Position numbers and translations under genes: made by a program | In this document: piece by piece, positions 27,866-41,079 of the stretch | Numbering within the stretch: the stretch's first letter is position 1 | Layout of the letters: every line of letters starts with the position of its first letter | NCBI RefSeq assembly: GCF_900120125.1 | Contig: NZ_LT635545.1 | Location: 118,778-182,777, forward strand | Direction of reading: 5' to 3' | Length of the DNA: 64,000 bases | DNA from: Gemella massiliensis | GTDB taxonomy: Bacteria; Bacillota; Bacilli; Staphylococcales; Gemellaceae | Notes under the pieces: model-generated | What the model was told of the DNA's origin: nothing | What the model saw: only the letters and a program-made list of their open reading frames with translations | The model's database searches: none

Positions 27866-28852
27866 TTAATCTAAAATTTCATTTTCTTTTCTATAGTTAG
27901 ATACCAATTTTGCTAAATCATCAAGTAAATCATCTAATTCAGCCCAGTTTTTTACGGTTGCACCACTTGCCATAGGATGCCCACCACCTGCATATTTTTC
28001 TGCAAGTGTATTTATAATAGGCCCTTTAGAACGCAATCTCACGCGAACCTTATTACCTTCATCTATAGCGAAACACCAAGCATACAGTCCTTTTAGATTA
28101 CGAATCAAATTTACACCGGTTGATACCTCCCCCGGATCTACCTTATATTTATCCATATCCTCTTTAGTAATTTTTAAATATGCCACCCCGTCGTGATAAA
28201 CATTATAATTATCAAAGATAAACGCTCTAAAACGCATAATATTATCATCAATAATTTCCATTTTATCCAATAACTTACTCATATTAAAATTATATTTAAT
28301 AAGCTCTGAAGCAACCCTTAAGGTATCAGCACTTGTATTTGGGAATAAAAATCTTCCTGTATCTCCTACTATACCTAAATACAATAATTTTGCCGCTTCA
28401 TCATTTAGTACTATACCATATTTTTTATTTATATAAGTGTAGAAATTATAAATCAACTCACTACACGACGAAACTTCCGTGTCAACCAAATTTATATCAG
28501 CATAATTATCCAACGGCGGATGGTGATCTATTTTTATTAGAAAGTTATTTTTTGTAAATAATTTACCATCTACTCTTGGGAAATTTGCAGTATCGGTTAT
28601 AATTACCAACGCATCTTTGTAATCTTCTTCCGTTACTTCTTTATTTTTAAATAAAAAACATAATGATGGCGAATCTTTTCCTACTGTTATTACTTTCTTT
28701 TCGGGAAAATTGGCTTTAATTATTTGATACATTGCTCCTTGTGAACCATAAGCATCCGGATCGGGTCTTTCATGGCGATGAATAATAATTTTATCACTCT
28801 CTTTTATTTTAAGAAAGATTTCTTCATATAATGTTTCATAATCTTTATTCAT
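27866..28852 (-). CDS. nrnA: Oligoribonuclease / pAp phosphatase NrnA (DHH family)
   Basis: A 328-residue DHH/DHHA1 phosphoesterase. HRHERPDPDAYGSQGA, KIDHHPPLD and the C-terminal AGGGHPMASGATV are the metal-binding and RNA-binding motifs. NrnA degrades 2-5-mer RNA, pAp and pApA. I chose ATG 28852, which follows the upstream stop; the in-frame ATG at 28894 lies inside the upstream gene. It directly follows the YtoI-like gene, with which it is probably cotranscribed. Confidence 0.92.
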   Translation of the reverse strand: MNKDYETLYEEIFLKIKESDKIIIHRHERPDPDAYGSQGAMYQIIKANFPEKKVITVGKDSPSLCFLFKNKEVTEEDYKDALVIITDTANFPRVDGKLFTKNNFLIKIDHHPPLDNYADINLVDTEVSSCSELIYNFYTYINKKYGIVLNDEAAKLLYLGIVGDTGRFLFPNTSADTLRVASELIKYNFNMSKLLDKMEIIDDNIMRFRAFIFDNYNVYHDGVAYLKITKEDMDKYKVDPGEVSTGVNLIRNLKGLYAWCFAIDEGNKVRVRLRSKGPIINTLAEKYAGGGHPMASGATVKNWAELDDLLDDLAKLVSNYRKENEILD

Positions 28853-28869
28853 TACAATTCTTCTTTCTA

Positions 28870-30177
28870 CTAATTTCTTTGGAATACTTGACACGTTACC
28901 ATTGCTTTAGCCACCAAGTCGGTTTTATCAAATACTTCAACATCAAACTTCGCAGTTTTTCTACCTATGCTTAAAATAGTAACCTTTGTAGTTATAGTTC
29001 TATCTAATGGAACTGATTTTAAAAAGTACAATGACGTGTTTTGCATAAGTACTTCACTTCTGTTGTAATTATAGCTGGTTATATGAATTGATTCATCTAT
29101 AATACTTAGTAACGCTGAACCGGAAAAAGTACCGAATTGGTCTAACATTTGCGGTATTACTTTTACCTGCAAACCGTCAGCACGTGGCACAATACCTTTT
29201 CTCATAATTTCATCAAAGGTATCATTATTATGCCCTTCTTGGAAACGATTATTAGTTAATAATGAGTTTATAACTATTTTTCGTGTTACAACACCTAAAA
29301 GAGTATTTTTGTTATCAATTACAGGCATCAATTCATAGCCTTCAGAAAGCATTGTATTAGCTACTGAAGATATTGGTGTATCAAGCGTAGTTGTTTCTAC
29401 TTTTCTCTCCATTACTTCCTTAATAAGAGAATCTTTATCTTTTAAAAATACATCACGTGCGGTAACTATACCGACTAATTTTCCATATTCATTAACAACC
29501 GGATAACGAGTATGCCCTACTTGTAATTGAAGTTCATACCAATCTTTTACGGTATCATTCATATTAATGGTATATAATTTTTCAACTTTAATATAAATAC
29601 TTTCTACTGTAATAATATCACGTTTAATAATTTGGTCATTCGTAACACGGTTAATTAAATGCGTTACGGAAAAAGTATCATGCGGTGTAATTATAAGCGG
29701 TAGATTTTTTTTATCCGCCATTGCTTTTATATTCTCATTAGGAATATAACCACCTGTTACTAAAATGGCACATCCTTTATCTAATGACATTTCTATGATT
29801 TTCGGACGATTTCCGATAATCAATAGTGTTCCTTGTCTAATATGCTGTCCTACTTGTTCGGAATCCATCGCACCTATCGCAAAATCTTGAACAATTTCAT
29901 GAACACCTCCGCGACCGGCAATTAATTGTCCACTTACAATATTTACTATTTCTGAATAAGATAATTTTTCTACATTATCACGTTCTTTTTTCTGAATACG
30001 AACAGTTCCAACTCTTTCGATAGATGATACAAACCCTCTATTTTCAGACTCTTTTATAGCCCTGTATGCTGTTCCTTCACTAACTTTTAATTCTTTTGCC
30101 ACCTGTCTTACAGAAATTTTACTTCCTATAGGTAGACTTTTTATATATTCTAATATTTTTTGATGTTTTGATTTCAA
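28870..30177 (-). CDS. YtoI-like regulator: HTH + DRTGG + CBS pair + hotdog domain
   Basis: A 435-residue multi-domain cytosolic protein. An N-terminal winged helix (ISVRQVAKELKVSEGTAYRAI, about 20-45) is followed by a DRTGG domain (about 70-185), two CBS motifs (about 190-310, e.g. HTRYPVVNEYGKLVGIVTA) and a C-terminal hotdog/thioesterase-like domain (about 330-435). This matches Bacillus YtoI, whose function is unknown; the architecture suggests DNA binding controlled by a nucleotide. The start is TTG 30177 with AAGGAG upstream. It is upstream of nrnA. Confidence 0.85.
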   Translation of the reverse strand: MKSKHQKILEYIKSLPIGSKISVRQVAKELKVSEGTAYRAIKESENRGFVSSIERVGTVRIQKKERDNVEKLSYSEIVNIVSGQLIAGRGGVHEIVQDFAIGAMDSEQVGQHIRQGTLLIIGNRPKIIEMSLDKGCAILVTGGYIPNENIKAMADKKNLPLIITPHDTFSVTHLINRVTNDQIIKRDIITVESIYIKVEKLYTINMNDTVKDWYELQLQVGHTRYPVVNEYGKLVGIVTARDVFLKDKDSLIKEVMERKVETTTLDTPISSVANTMLSEGYELMPVIDNKNTLLGVVTRKIVINSLLTNNRFQEGHNNDTFDEIMRKGIVPRADGLQVKVIPQMLDQFGTFSGSALLSIIDESIHITSYNYNRSEVLMQNTSLYFLKSVPLDRTITTKVTILSIGRKTAKFDVEVFDKTDLVAKAMVTCQVFQRN

Positions 30178-30495
30178 TATAATAACTCCTTATTTTTTTT
30201 ATTATAATACAATGTTAAAAATTTAATACATTTCCGCTTACTATCAATTATATACTTTTTATGTACTTATTTCAAGAAATTAAAAAGTGAAACAGAATAT
30301 ATTTTCTTCTGTTCCACTCTTGTAATATAAGTTAAATCGGTAAAATAGATTATTTAAAATTTCTATACAGTTAGTATTTCCCTACATATACAGAAATATA
30401 AATTATTTTCTGAAAAAATGCAACTAATTTTGCCAAAATTTATTTTCTATATTTTTGTATAACACTTTTAAATTCAATTAAAGTATAATATATTT
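30178..30495. other. Intergenic stretch holding the purR-glmU terminator
   Basis: A minus-strand terminator lies at 30282-30318 (AGTGGAACAGAA pairing with TTCTGTTTCACT, then TTTTTAAT). The rest is AT-rich with no gene that I can see. It also carries the promoter of the YtoI-like gene. Confidence 0.75.
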
Positions 30496-31872
30496 CTATT
30501 TTCTTCCCGCAGGAAGTTTTTTAGCATAACCGATTTTATTTTCTTGTTTTGCCCTAGCTATTACCAACGCATCATCCGGCACATTTTTGGTTACCGTTGT
30601 TCCCGCCGCAACAATAGCACCATCTCCTATTTCTACCGGTGCAATTAAATTAGAATTACAACCGATAAACGTATCACTTCCTATGGTAGTACGATATTTA
30701 TTCTTCCCATCATAGTTTACAGTTATTGTTCCACAACCTATATTGGTGTTGCTACCTACAGTTGTATCACCTAAATAACTTAAATGTGCCGTTTTAGAAC
30801 CGTTTCCATATTTTGTATTTTTAAGTTCTACAAAATTCCCAATTCTCACATTTTCTCCAAGAACACAGTTGTTTCTAATATGAGAATACGGACCTATTCT
30901 CGTATTGGCACCGATAATAGAATCTGTAACAGTTGATGATAACACCTTAACACCATTTTTAATTATAGAATTCTCTAAATATGAATTTGGCTTGATTTGA
31001 CAATCTTCTCCTATAACGGTATTTGATTTAATCGTCACATTCGGATAAATTGTCGTATCTCTTCCTATGATAGCATTTGGAGCGATATAAGTATTAGCCG
31101 GATCAACCAAAGTAACTCCATTTAACATATGTTTAGTGTTAATTCTATTTCTCATAACATTTTCCGCATATGCCAACGCTACTCTGTCATTTACTCCAAA
31201 TGTTTCATCAAAATCATTACAAAGATAAGTTTCAATTATCTCCCCTCGATTTCTTATTAAATATAAGACATCCGGTAAATAATACTCACCTTGTTTATTA
31301 TCATTTTTTACTTCTTCCAACATTTCAAACAATAATTTATTATCAAAGCAATAAATCCCTGAGTTAATTTCCTTAACTTGCTTTTCCGGTTCGGCAGCAT
31401 CCTTTTCTTCTACTATTTTTTCCAGTTTACCGTTAGTATCTCGAATAATTCTTCCGTATGCGAAAGGGTTATCTGCATATGCTGTCAACACCGTTGCTTT
31501 TGCCTTCGTTTGTTCATGATGATCCAACATATTATTAATGGTTTCCGGTCGAATAAGAGGTGTATCTCCATACATGACGATAGTTGTTCCGTTCTTGTCC
31601 TTTAGCATATCCTTAGCTACTTTTACAGCATGTGCCGTTCCTAATTGTTCTGCCTGTAAAACAAATTTCGTTCTATCTCCAAGTACCTCTTTTACTTTTT
31701 CGGCACCGTGACCGACTACTGTAATTACCTCGTCCATTTTCAAATCATTTAAACTGTCCAACACAAGCTCAACCATAGTTCTGTCACAAACTTTATGCAA
31801 AACTTTATATAGTTTTGACTTCATTCGTGTACCTTTACCTGCCGCTAATATCACCGCATATCTATTACTCAT
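30496..31872 (-). CDS. glmU: Bifunctional UDP-GlcNAc pyrophosphorylase / GlcN-1-P acetyltransferase
   Basis: A 458-residue enzyme making UDP-N-acetylglucosamine, precursor of peptidoglycan and teichoic acids. The N-terminal uridyltransferase domain has VILAAGKGTRMKSKLYK (residues ~7-23) and IVMYGDTPLIRPET. The C-terminal half is a left-handed beta-helix of hexapeptide repeats (IIGRDTTIYPNVTIKSN, IGCGTITVNYDGKNKYRT) forming the acetyltransferase. Its ATG overlaps the purR stop by 8 bp, with GAGGAA as ribosome site. Length is normal. Confidence 0.95.
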   Translation of the reverse strand: MSNRYAVILAAGKGTRMKSKLYKVLHKVCDRTMVELVLDSLNDLKMDEVITVVGHGAEKVKEVLGDRTKFVLQAEQLGTAHAVKVAKDMLKDKNGTTIVMYGDTPLIRPETINNMLDHHEQTKAKATVLTAYADNPFAYGRIIRDTNGKLEKIVEEKDAAEPEKQVKEINSGIYCFDNKLLFEMLEEVKNDNKQGEYYLPDVLYLIRNRGEIIETYLCNDFDETFGVNDRVALAYAENVMRNRINTKHMLNGVTLVDPANTYIAPNAIIGRDTTIYPNVTIKSNTVIGEDCQIKPNSYLENSIIKNGVKVLSSTVTDSIIGANTRIGPYSHIRNNCVLGENVRIGNFVELKNTKYGNGSKTAHLSYLGDTTVGSNTNIGCGTITVNYDGKNKYRTTIGSDTFIGCNSNLIAPVEIGDGAIVAAGTTVTKNVPDDALVIARAKQENKIGYAKKLPAGRK

Positions 31873-32719
31873 TTTTTAATTCCTCATTTTCCGCTTGTCT
31901 TAATTTTTCTATAACATTACCTAATTTAACATCAAATGTTCCGTTATATTCATCAATATTATTTATTTTTGATAAATATAAATAATCTTCCTCATGTTCC
32001 CTTACTGAGTCAAAACATTGAGTAATAATTACTTTCCCTATGACCTCAGCATCGAATTCACTAATAAGACTTTCCATTCCGGTAAGGACACCGCCACCTC
32101 GCATAAAATCGTCAACTAACAATACTCTTGATTGTGATTTTAAACTGCGTTTTGATAAAATCATTGTTTCAATTTTTTTTGTAGAACCTGATACATAATT
32201 AATCGCAACAGTCGTTCCCTCAGTTACTTTATTATCACGACGAATAATAATTACCGGTTTATTTAAAATAGAGGCTATAGCATATGCAACAGGTATCCCT
32301 TTTGTCGCAACAGTAACAACAGCATCAATTTCTTTATTTTTATAAACTGTGGCAATTACGCGTCCCAGCTTATTCATTAAACTCGGATTACCGATTATAT
32401 CCGACATAAAGATATAACCGCCGGCAAGAAGTCTATCCCCTTCTTTTATTTTTTCTACAAACTCATTAAGTATTTTTACCGCATCTTCTTCTACTAAAGT
32501 CGGAGTAAAAATAACACCACCGCTCACTCCGGCATATGTTTTTACTTCTCCAATCTTTTCTTCTTTAAAACCGTTTTTTATAATATAAATGTCTTCACTT
32601 ATCGAAGATTTTGCTTGATTAAATTTTGATACAAAATAAGTAAGTGGAATTAATTTATTCGGATTATTCAATAAATATTCCGTCATTACCACTATTCGTT
32701 CGCTTCTTTTTAATTTCAT
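31865..32719 (-). CDS. purR: Purine operon repressor PurR
   Basis: A 284-residue Bacillus-type PurR with a winged-helix N-terminus (about 1-75) and a phosphoribosyltransferase-like domain that binds PRPP through VLLVDDFMRGGGVL. DNA binding is relieved by PRPP. AGGAGTATTAC precedes ATG 32719. Upstream on the minus strand ACGAACAATAAT near 32762-32773 resembles a PurBox half-site, and a second CGAAT occurs near 32732, so autoregulation is possible but not firm. Cotranscribed with glmU, as in Bacillus. Confidence 0.93.
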   Translation of the reverse strand: MKLKRSERIVVMTEYLLNNPNKLIPLTYFVSKFNQAKSSISEDIYIIKNGFKEEKIGEVKTYAGVSGGVIFTPTLVEEDAVKILNEFVEKIKEGDRLLAGGYIFMSDIIGNPSLMNKLGRVIATVYKNKEIDAVVTVATKGIPVAYAIASILNKPVIIIRRDNKVTEGTTVAINYVSGSTKKIETMILSKRSLKSQSRVLLVDDFMRGGGVLTGMESLISEFDAEVIGKVIITQCFDSVREHEEDYLYLSKINNIDEYNGTFDVKLGNVIEKLRQAENEELKNE

Positions 32720-32856
32720 GTAATACTCCTAATTCGTATATTATATGTATATAATACCATTATTGTTCGTATTAGTAAAGTAAAATCTTATATTTAACGC
32801 ATAATTAAAGTGTTCAATTATTGTAATATTCGCTTTAACATTTTAATACACTATAA

Positions 32857-32887
32857 AATAGGCTACAGTCTTTGACTGAAGCCTATT
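32857..32887 (-). terminator. Terminator overlapping the stop of the CNNM-type gene
   Basis: AATAGGCT...CAGTC pairs with GACTG...AGCCTATT around TTT; one bulge per side. On the minus strand TTTTAT follows. The hairpin begins inside the stop codon region. Confidence 0.75.
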
Positions 32888-34187
32888 TATTATCCTTCCA
32901 TACCTCAAGGGTTCGTATTTGATTTTCTTCTACTTTTCTTACTATGAAAGTTAAGGTATCTATTGAGTATTCTGCCCCAACTTTCGCTTCATATTTTTCT
33001 AAATAAACATATGCACCGATTGTATCGACTTCTTCATGCGGTAATTGGGCATGAAACAAAGCATTCACATCTTGAATAGGAACCCACCCGTCGATTAAAT
33101 AATGACCATTTTTTAATTTTTTTATTAAACTTTGTTCATCTTCATCAAATTCATCACGAATTTCACCGGTTAATTCTTCCACTATATCCTCTAAGGTAAC
33201 TATTCCGCTTGTTCCACCATATTCATCAGTTATGACAATCATGTGTTCACGATTTTGCTTTATTGTAGCTAATACTTGTGAAATTGGAGTATGTTCAAAT
33301 ACCTTTATAGCAGGAGTAATATATTCTTCCAAGTCTTCTGTAGTTTCTAATTTTTTATCAGTAAATAACAATTTTTTAACATTCAATATCCCGATAATTT
33401 GATCTTTGTCTCCGTCTTCTATAACGGGATAACGAGTATACTCTTCTTGTTTGAGTTGACGCATTATGACAGCAAGGGAATCGCTCATATCAATAGCCTC
33501 TACTTCTGTTCTCGGTGTCATAATCTCTTTTGCGATTTTATTATCAAACTCAAATACACGTTCCACATAACGATATTCTATATCATTAATTTGTCCGTGT
33601 GCTCGAGATAATTTCATAATGGTACGTAATTCTTGTTCACTGTGAATATCATCATGTTCTGCCGCAGGTTCAAATCCAAATAATTTTGCAACAATGTTTG
33701 CTAATGAATTAAGCAACCAAACCAAAGGTCTCATCACTTTATCGAACATATACATTGGCCATGCGACTTTAAAACAAGTTTTTTCTGCCGCTTGAATAGC
33801 TATTGTTTTAGGAACTAACTCACCCAATACCACATGCAGTAATGTCATAAACGCAAATGAAACTACCAATGAAATAGTATGTGTTAAAGTCTCATTTAAG
33901 CGCATCAAATCGAATAACGGTCTAAATAACGCATGAAACGTTGATTCTCCCAACCAACCTAAACCAAGCGAAACGATTGTAATTCCTAATTGTGTAGCTG
34001 ATAAATAGTGGTCTAACTGTTCCACCATAACTAACAATATCTTCGCTGTTTTATTCCCTTCTTCCGCTATTTCTTTAACACGAGTAGGTCGAAGTTTCAC
34101 CAACGCAAACTCAAACATTACAAAAACAGCAGAAGCCATAAGTAATAATATTATTATTAAAATTTTTATTAAGATACTGAGATCCAT
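32883..34187 (-). CDS. CNNM/CorC (hemolysin C)-type membrane protein
   Basis: A 434-residue protein: DUF21 transmembrane domain (about 1-200, including SATQLGITIVSLGLGWLGES and VVLGELVPKTIAIQ), a CBS pair (about 220-340, IMTPRTEVEAIDMS) and a C-terminal CorC_HlyC domain (about 355-434). Relatives such as Staphylococcus MpfA and Bacillus YhdP protect against magnesium excess, so Mg2+ efflux is the best guess. The ribosome site AAGAGG is about 15 nt from ATG 34187, longer than usual. It is a single gene with its own terminator. Confidence 0.88.
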   Translation of the reverse strand: MDLSILIKILIIILLLMASAVFVMFEFALVKLRPTRVKEIAEEGNKTAKILLVMVEQLDHYLSATQLGITIVSLGLGWLGESTFHALFRPLFDLMRLNETLTHTISLVVSFAFMTLLHVVLGELVPKTIAIQAAEKTCFKVAWPMYMFDKVMRPLVWLLNSLANIVAKLFGFEPAAEHDDIHSEQELRTIMKLSRAHGQINDIEYRYVERVFEFDNKIAKEIMTPRTEVEAIDMSDSLAVIMRQLKQEEYTRYPVIEDGDKDQIIGILNVKKLLFTDKKLETTEDLEEYITPAIKVFEHTPISQVLATIKQNREHMIVITDEYGGTSGIVTLEDIVEELTGEIRDEFDEDEQSLIKKLKNGHYLIDGWVPIQDVNALFHAQLPHEEVDTIGAYVYLEKYEAKVGAEYSIDTLTFIVRKVEENQIRTLEVWKDNK

Positions 34188-34366
34188 AACGGTTTAATTT
34201 AACCTCTTTCTTGATATAACTTATTCATAATTTTACTATATATATGTTATTTTTTCAAATGTTACGGCAATCTAACTATTATTTTATTAGCATTAAATCT
34301 ATTTTAAAATAACAGTATATATTTGCTACTCTGTTGTTAATTATTAACAAAGATTCTGTTAAGTTA

Positions 34367-35200
34367 TTAATTTCGTTCTGACAATTTTTTCAATATAAAA
34401 TCGTCAAAAGCATGCTGAAAAATTTCTTTATATTCCAATTTTCGATAATTAATTACTTCTTTATTTTTTAATAATGCTAAAAATTTTTCTTGGCAATTTT
34501 TAGGTGTTTTTACATCAAGTTGTGAAAAACAATAATACACCTTGCTTCCCACACTGACTGCATAGTTCAGTATATCTATTTCGTCTAATTGTTTTAATAA
34601 ATAATCTTCTTTTTCAGGATAATTTCTTGAGAATTTTCTTATTGCCAAATAATAATCCTCATCTTTATTTTCTTTATAAATTTCTTTAAAATCACACAAA
34701 GCTATATCGGCGATAAATAAATTTTTAATATCTTTATTAAAAGCTGCACAAACTACACTAAGTGCAGCCCCTTGCCCTACTCCAAACAACAATAACTCAA
34801 TATTAGAAAATTCATTTTTTACTATCTGAATTATATCAAGAGCATCTTGATAAACAAATTTGTAATAAGGTTCATTGCTAAAAATTTCTACATATGGAAA
34901 ATAGATTGATCCCGGTTGTTTATTTTCACTTTTTCCTGCCTGTCCCCGAACGTGAATACTTACTACTGCATATCCCAGTATTAAATATCGACTAAGAGTT
35001 AAATAATCCTTATTTTGTGTTTCATACTCCGGAAATTCGATTATAACTCCTTTTATATTCCCTTTCGGAACAAGCATATCTGCATAAATATTCGAATTAT
35101 CCACCGCTAAAAATTTTATACTAAAATAATCCGCATTTAGGTGTTCAAATTTTATCTTTTCTTTTGTATAAGTAAATTTCCTATTTTTAATTAATTTCAT
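34367..35200 (-). CDS. Acetyl-xylan-esterase-like alpha/beta hydrolase lacking the nucleophile
   Basis: A 277-residue AXE1/cephalosporin-C-deacetylase-family protein. The fold is recognisable (VVSIHVRGQAGKSE, YVEIFSNEPYYKFVYQDALD), but the nucleophile elbow reads LLLFGVGQGAALS: the GxSxG serine is Gly142. A late His in EIFQHAFDD and an Asp in SQLDVKTP remain. A pseudoenzyme is likely, unless it has another role. It lies one base after the intact paralogue, GGAGAG before ATG 35200, so the two are coupled and may form one complex; the family is oligomeric. Confidence 0.75.
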   Translation of the reverse strand: MKLIKNRKFTYTKEKIKFEHLNADYFSIKFLAVDNSNIYADMLVPKGNIKGVIIEFPEYETQNKDYLTLSRYLILGYAVVSIHVRGQAGKSENKQPGSIYFPYVEIFSNEPYYKFVYQDALDIIQIVKNEFSNIELLLFGVGQGAALSVVCAAFNKDIKNLFIADIALCDFKEIYKENKDEDYYLAIRKFSRNYPEKEDYLLKQLDEIDILNYAVSVGSKVYYCFSQLDVKTPKNCQEKFLALLKNKEVINYRKLEYKEIFQHAFDDFILKKLSERN

Positions 35201-35201
35201 A

Positions 35202-36137
35202 TTATCTCTCCAATAAAAATTTGAATATTTCGTTATTATAAGGAACTATAGCTTCATGATCGTATTTTTTATAAAAACATAATTTTTTCTCACAAATTAG
35301 ATTGTTGAATACTGCATATTGTGTTTCCAAAGGACAATCACTATCCACCCCACTCATTCCAAACAATACCTTTGCTCTAACTTTGCCGGAGAAATTTTTT
35401 GTATCAATATAAGCCAGTTTATCAAAAATTTCTTTATTTCGCTTTTCATCATTATTAAACCAGCGTGAATATAATCTGAGTTCCCCATAAGCGCCGGTAT
35501 CTCTATCTAAATCATAAACCATTTTATAATCAGATAAAAACGGATACAACGAAATACATTTTTTAATATTTTTATTTAAAGCTGCACACATAATGGAAAA
35601 AGCTCCTCCTTGTGATGCACCATAAGTTACAAAATTATTTTTATCCACTCCATCCAACTCACCGGCTATTCTAACTAAAAGGCACATATCCATTATATTT
35701 TTCACATAAAGCAAATTATCAATTATATCATCTAAACCTATTGTTATATGACCGAAGACGGTTGAACCGTAAATTCCACCTATATCTTCACTCTTTCCGC
35801 CTTGTCCACGAAAATCTATAGCTAATACCGAATACCCGAGAGAAGTATATGCTGTTTTTTCTAACCAATTTCTACCGGATGCCGGATATCCGTGAAAATA
35901 AAATAATACAGGGCTAGGTTTATTTAATTTTGATTTTATATATTTTGCATATATTACAGCGCCGTCAAAACTTGTAAAGTACAAATCATAATACTCAATA
36001 TTTTCAAAATTAGAAAACTCTTTTTTTATTATTTTATAATCCAAGGAAACTTGTCTTATCTCTTCTAGTTTTCTATTCCAAAATTCGTCAAAATCATTCG
36101 GCTTTTTCCATGTCCCAACGTACTTTTCTAAATTCAT
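35202..36137 (-). CDS. Acetyl xylan esterase / cephalosporin-C deacetylase family hydrolase
   Basis: A 311-residue AXE1-family serine hydrolase that removes acetyl groups from acetylated sugars or antibiotics. The catalytic serine is Ser175 in TYGASQGGAF, the acid is probably Asp265 or Asp267 in SGVDSDCPLE, and the histidine is His294 in KYDHEA. FDFDEFW-like and RGQGGKSED motifs match the family. No signal peptide is seen, so it acts in the cytosol, probably on imported acetylated oligosaccharide. The ribosome site before ATG 36137 is weak (GTGGTG). Confidence 0.85.
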   Translation of the reverse strand: MNLEKYVGTWKKPNDFDEFWNRKLEEIRQVSLDYKIIKKEFSNFENIEYYDLYFTSFDGAVIYAKYIKSKLNKPSPVLFYFHGYPASGRNWLEKTAYTSLGYSVLAIDFRGQGGKSEDIGGIYGSTVFGHITIGLDDIIDNLLYVKNIMDMCLLVRIAGELDGVDKNNFVTYGASQGGAFSIMCAALNKNIKKCISLYPFLSDYKMVYDLDRDTGAYGELRLYSRWFNNDEKRNKEIFDKLAYIDTKNFSGKVRAKVLFGMSGVDSDCPLETQYAVFNNLICEKKLCFYKKYDHEAIVPYNNEIFKFLLER

Positions 36138-36181
36138 ATTTCACCACTTCTTTATATTTTCTCTTAAATTATTATAAACGT

Positions 36182-36220
36182 AAAAAAGAGATGCGACAAG
36201 CACATCGCATCTCTTTTATC
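36182..36220 (-). terminator. Terminator of the ATP synthase operon
   Basis: AAAAGAGATGCGA pairs perfectly with TCGCATCTCTTTT (36183-36217) and a T-run follows on the minus strand, just after the atpC stop. Confidence 0.92.
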
Positions 36221-36222
36221 AA

Positions 36223-36627
36223 TTATTTTTCTGTAACTTTTAGACGAGCCAATGCTCTAGCCAATGCCAACTCTGCACGTCTTACATCAAGTGTACTTTT
36301 TCTTTCAGATAAACGTTTTTCCGCTCTTTCTTTTGCTCTTTTAGCACGTTCTACATCAATATCATCAGCACACTCTGCCGTCTGAACAATCACAGTTATG
36401 TCATTTTTATGTGTTTCCACAAATCCTTCACTTACAGCTATACGTTCTTCTTTCCCGTCAGGAAACGCCACTTTTAACGGTCCTATCGCTAATGATACAA
36501 CCATTGGAACATGGTTTGCCATAATACCCAGTTGCCCGCTGGTAGTCCCAAGAACAACCATTGAAGCGTTTTTTGTGCTGTAAACTTCTCCATTAGGAGT
36601 GACAATACTTACATTTAAAGTATTCAT
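36223..36627 (-). CDS. atpC: F1Fo ATP synthase epsilon subunit
   Basis: A 134-residue epsilon subunit, last gene of the operon. The N-terminal beta-sandwich (SIVTPNGEVYSTKNASMVVL) is followed by a C-terminal helical hairpin rich in Glu/Arg/Lys (RAKERAEKRLSERK) that can inhibit the rotor. AGGAGGG precedes ATG 36627. Length and order are standard. Confidence 0.95.
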   Translation of the reverse strand: MNTLNVSIVTPNGEVYSTKNASMVVLGTTSGQLGIMANHVPMVVSLAIGPLKVAFPDGKEERIAVSEGFVETHKNDITVIVQTAECADDIDVERAKRAKERAEKRLSERKSTLDVRRAELALARALARLKVTEK

Positions 36628-36646
36628 AATTTACCCTCCTATTGTA

Positions 36647-38077
<1,431 letters not shown>

Positions 38078-38101
38078 TTAATAGCTTCTCCTTTCTTCTT
38101 T

Positions 38102-38974
<873 letters not shown>

Positions 38975-39009
38975 TTAGTTCACCACCTTTTTCTACTGAA
39001 TAATTTACA

Positions 39010-40512
<1,503 letters not shown>

Positions 40513-40539
40513 TTATGTCCCTCCTTGTTTCAATTTCTA

Positions 40540-41079
40540 CTAGATATTAGAAATTTGTTTTTTTATGCTATTTAATCTTGCTTTTATACTGGCATCAATA
40601 ACTTTATTATTATAAGTTATTTTCAAACCACCGATTAAACTCTTATCAATTACATTACTAACTTCTACATTATCTAGTTGCAACTTAGCTTTAAGTTTTT
40701 CTTTTAATTCTGAAATTTGTTCTTGTGTAAGTTGACTAGCAGACTCGACTTTAACAAGAATATTTTTCGAATATCTATTAAAACGTTCTTCAAATTCTTC
40801 CAGAACAAAATTTATTAAGCTGATTTGCAAGTTTCCTGCTAATATTTTGACTACATTAACAACATTTCGATTTACATTGGTAAATGCAGCATCTATTAAT
40901 TCTATTTTCTGTTTTTTTTCTATATTAGGGTTGTTCATCAAAGTAATAAAATCGTCATTTGAAGTAATTGCTAAAGCAACTTCTTTCAAATCATTAAGAA
41001 CTTCTTCTAATGAGCTACTGTCACGTGCAACATCGAATAATGAATCTCCGATTTTATTAGCAAGCACTGATTTACTCAT
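40540..41079 (-). CDS. atpH: F1Fo ATP synthase delta subunit
   Basis: A 179-residue stator subunit joining F1 to the b dimer. The six-helix N-terminal domain and the C-terminal pattern KSLIGGLKITYNNKVIDASIKARLNSIKKQI match the family. Its ATG overlaps the atpF stop (TAATGA), so translation is coupled. Confidence 0.93.
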   Translation of the reverse strand: MSKSVLANKIGDSLFDVARDSSSLEEVLNDLKEVALAITSNDDFITLMNNPNIEKKQKIELIDAAFTNVNRNVVNVVKILAGNLQISLINFVLEEFEERFNRYSKNILVKVESASQLTQEQISELKEKLKAKLQLDNVEVSNVIDKSLIGGLKITYNNKVIDASIKARLNSIKKQISNI

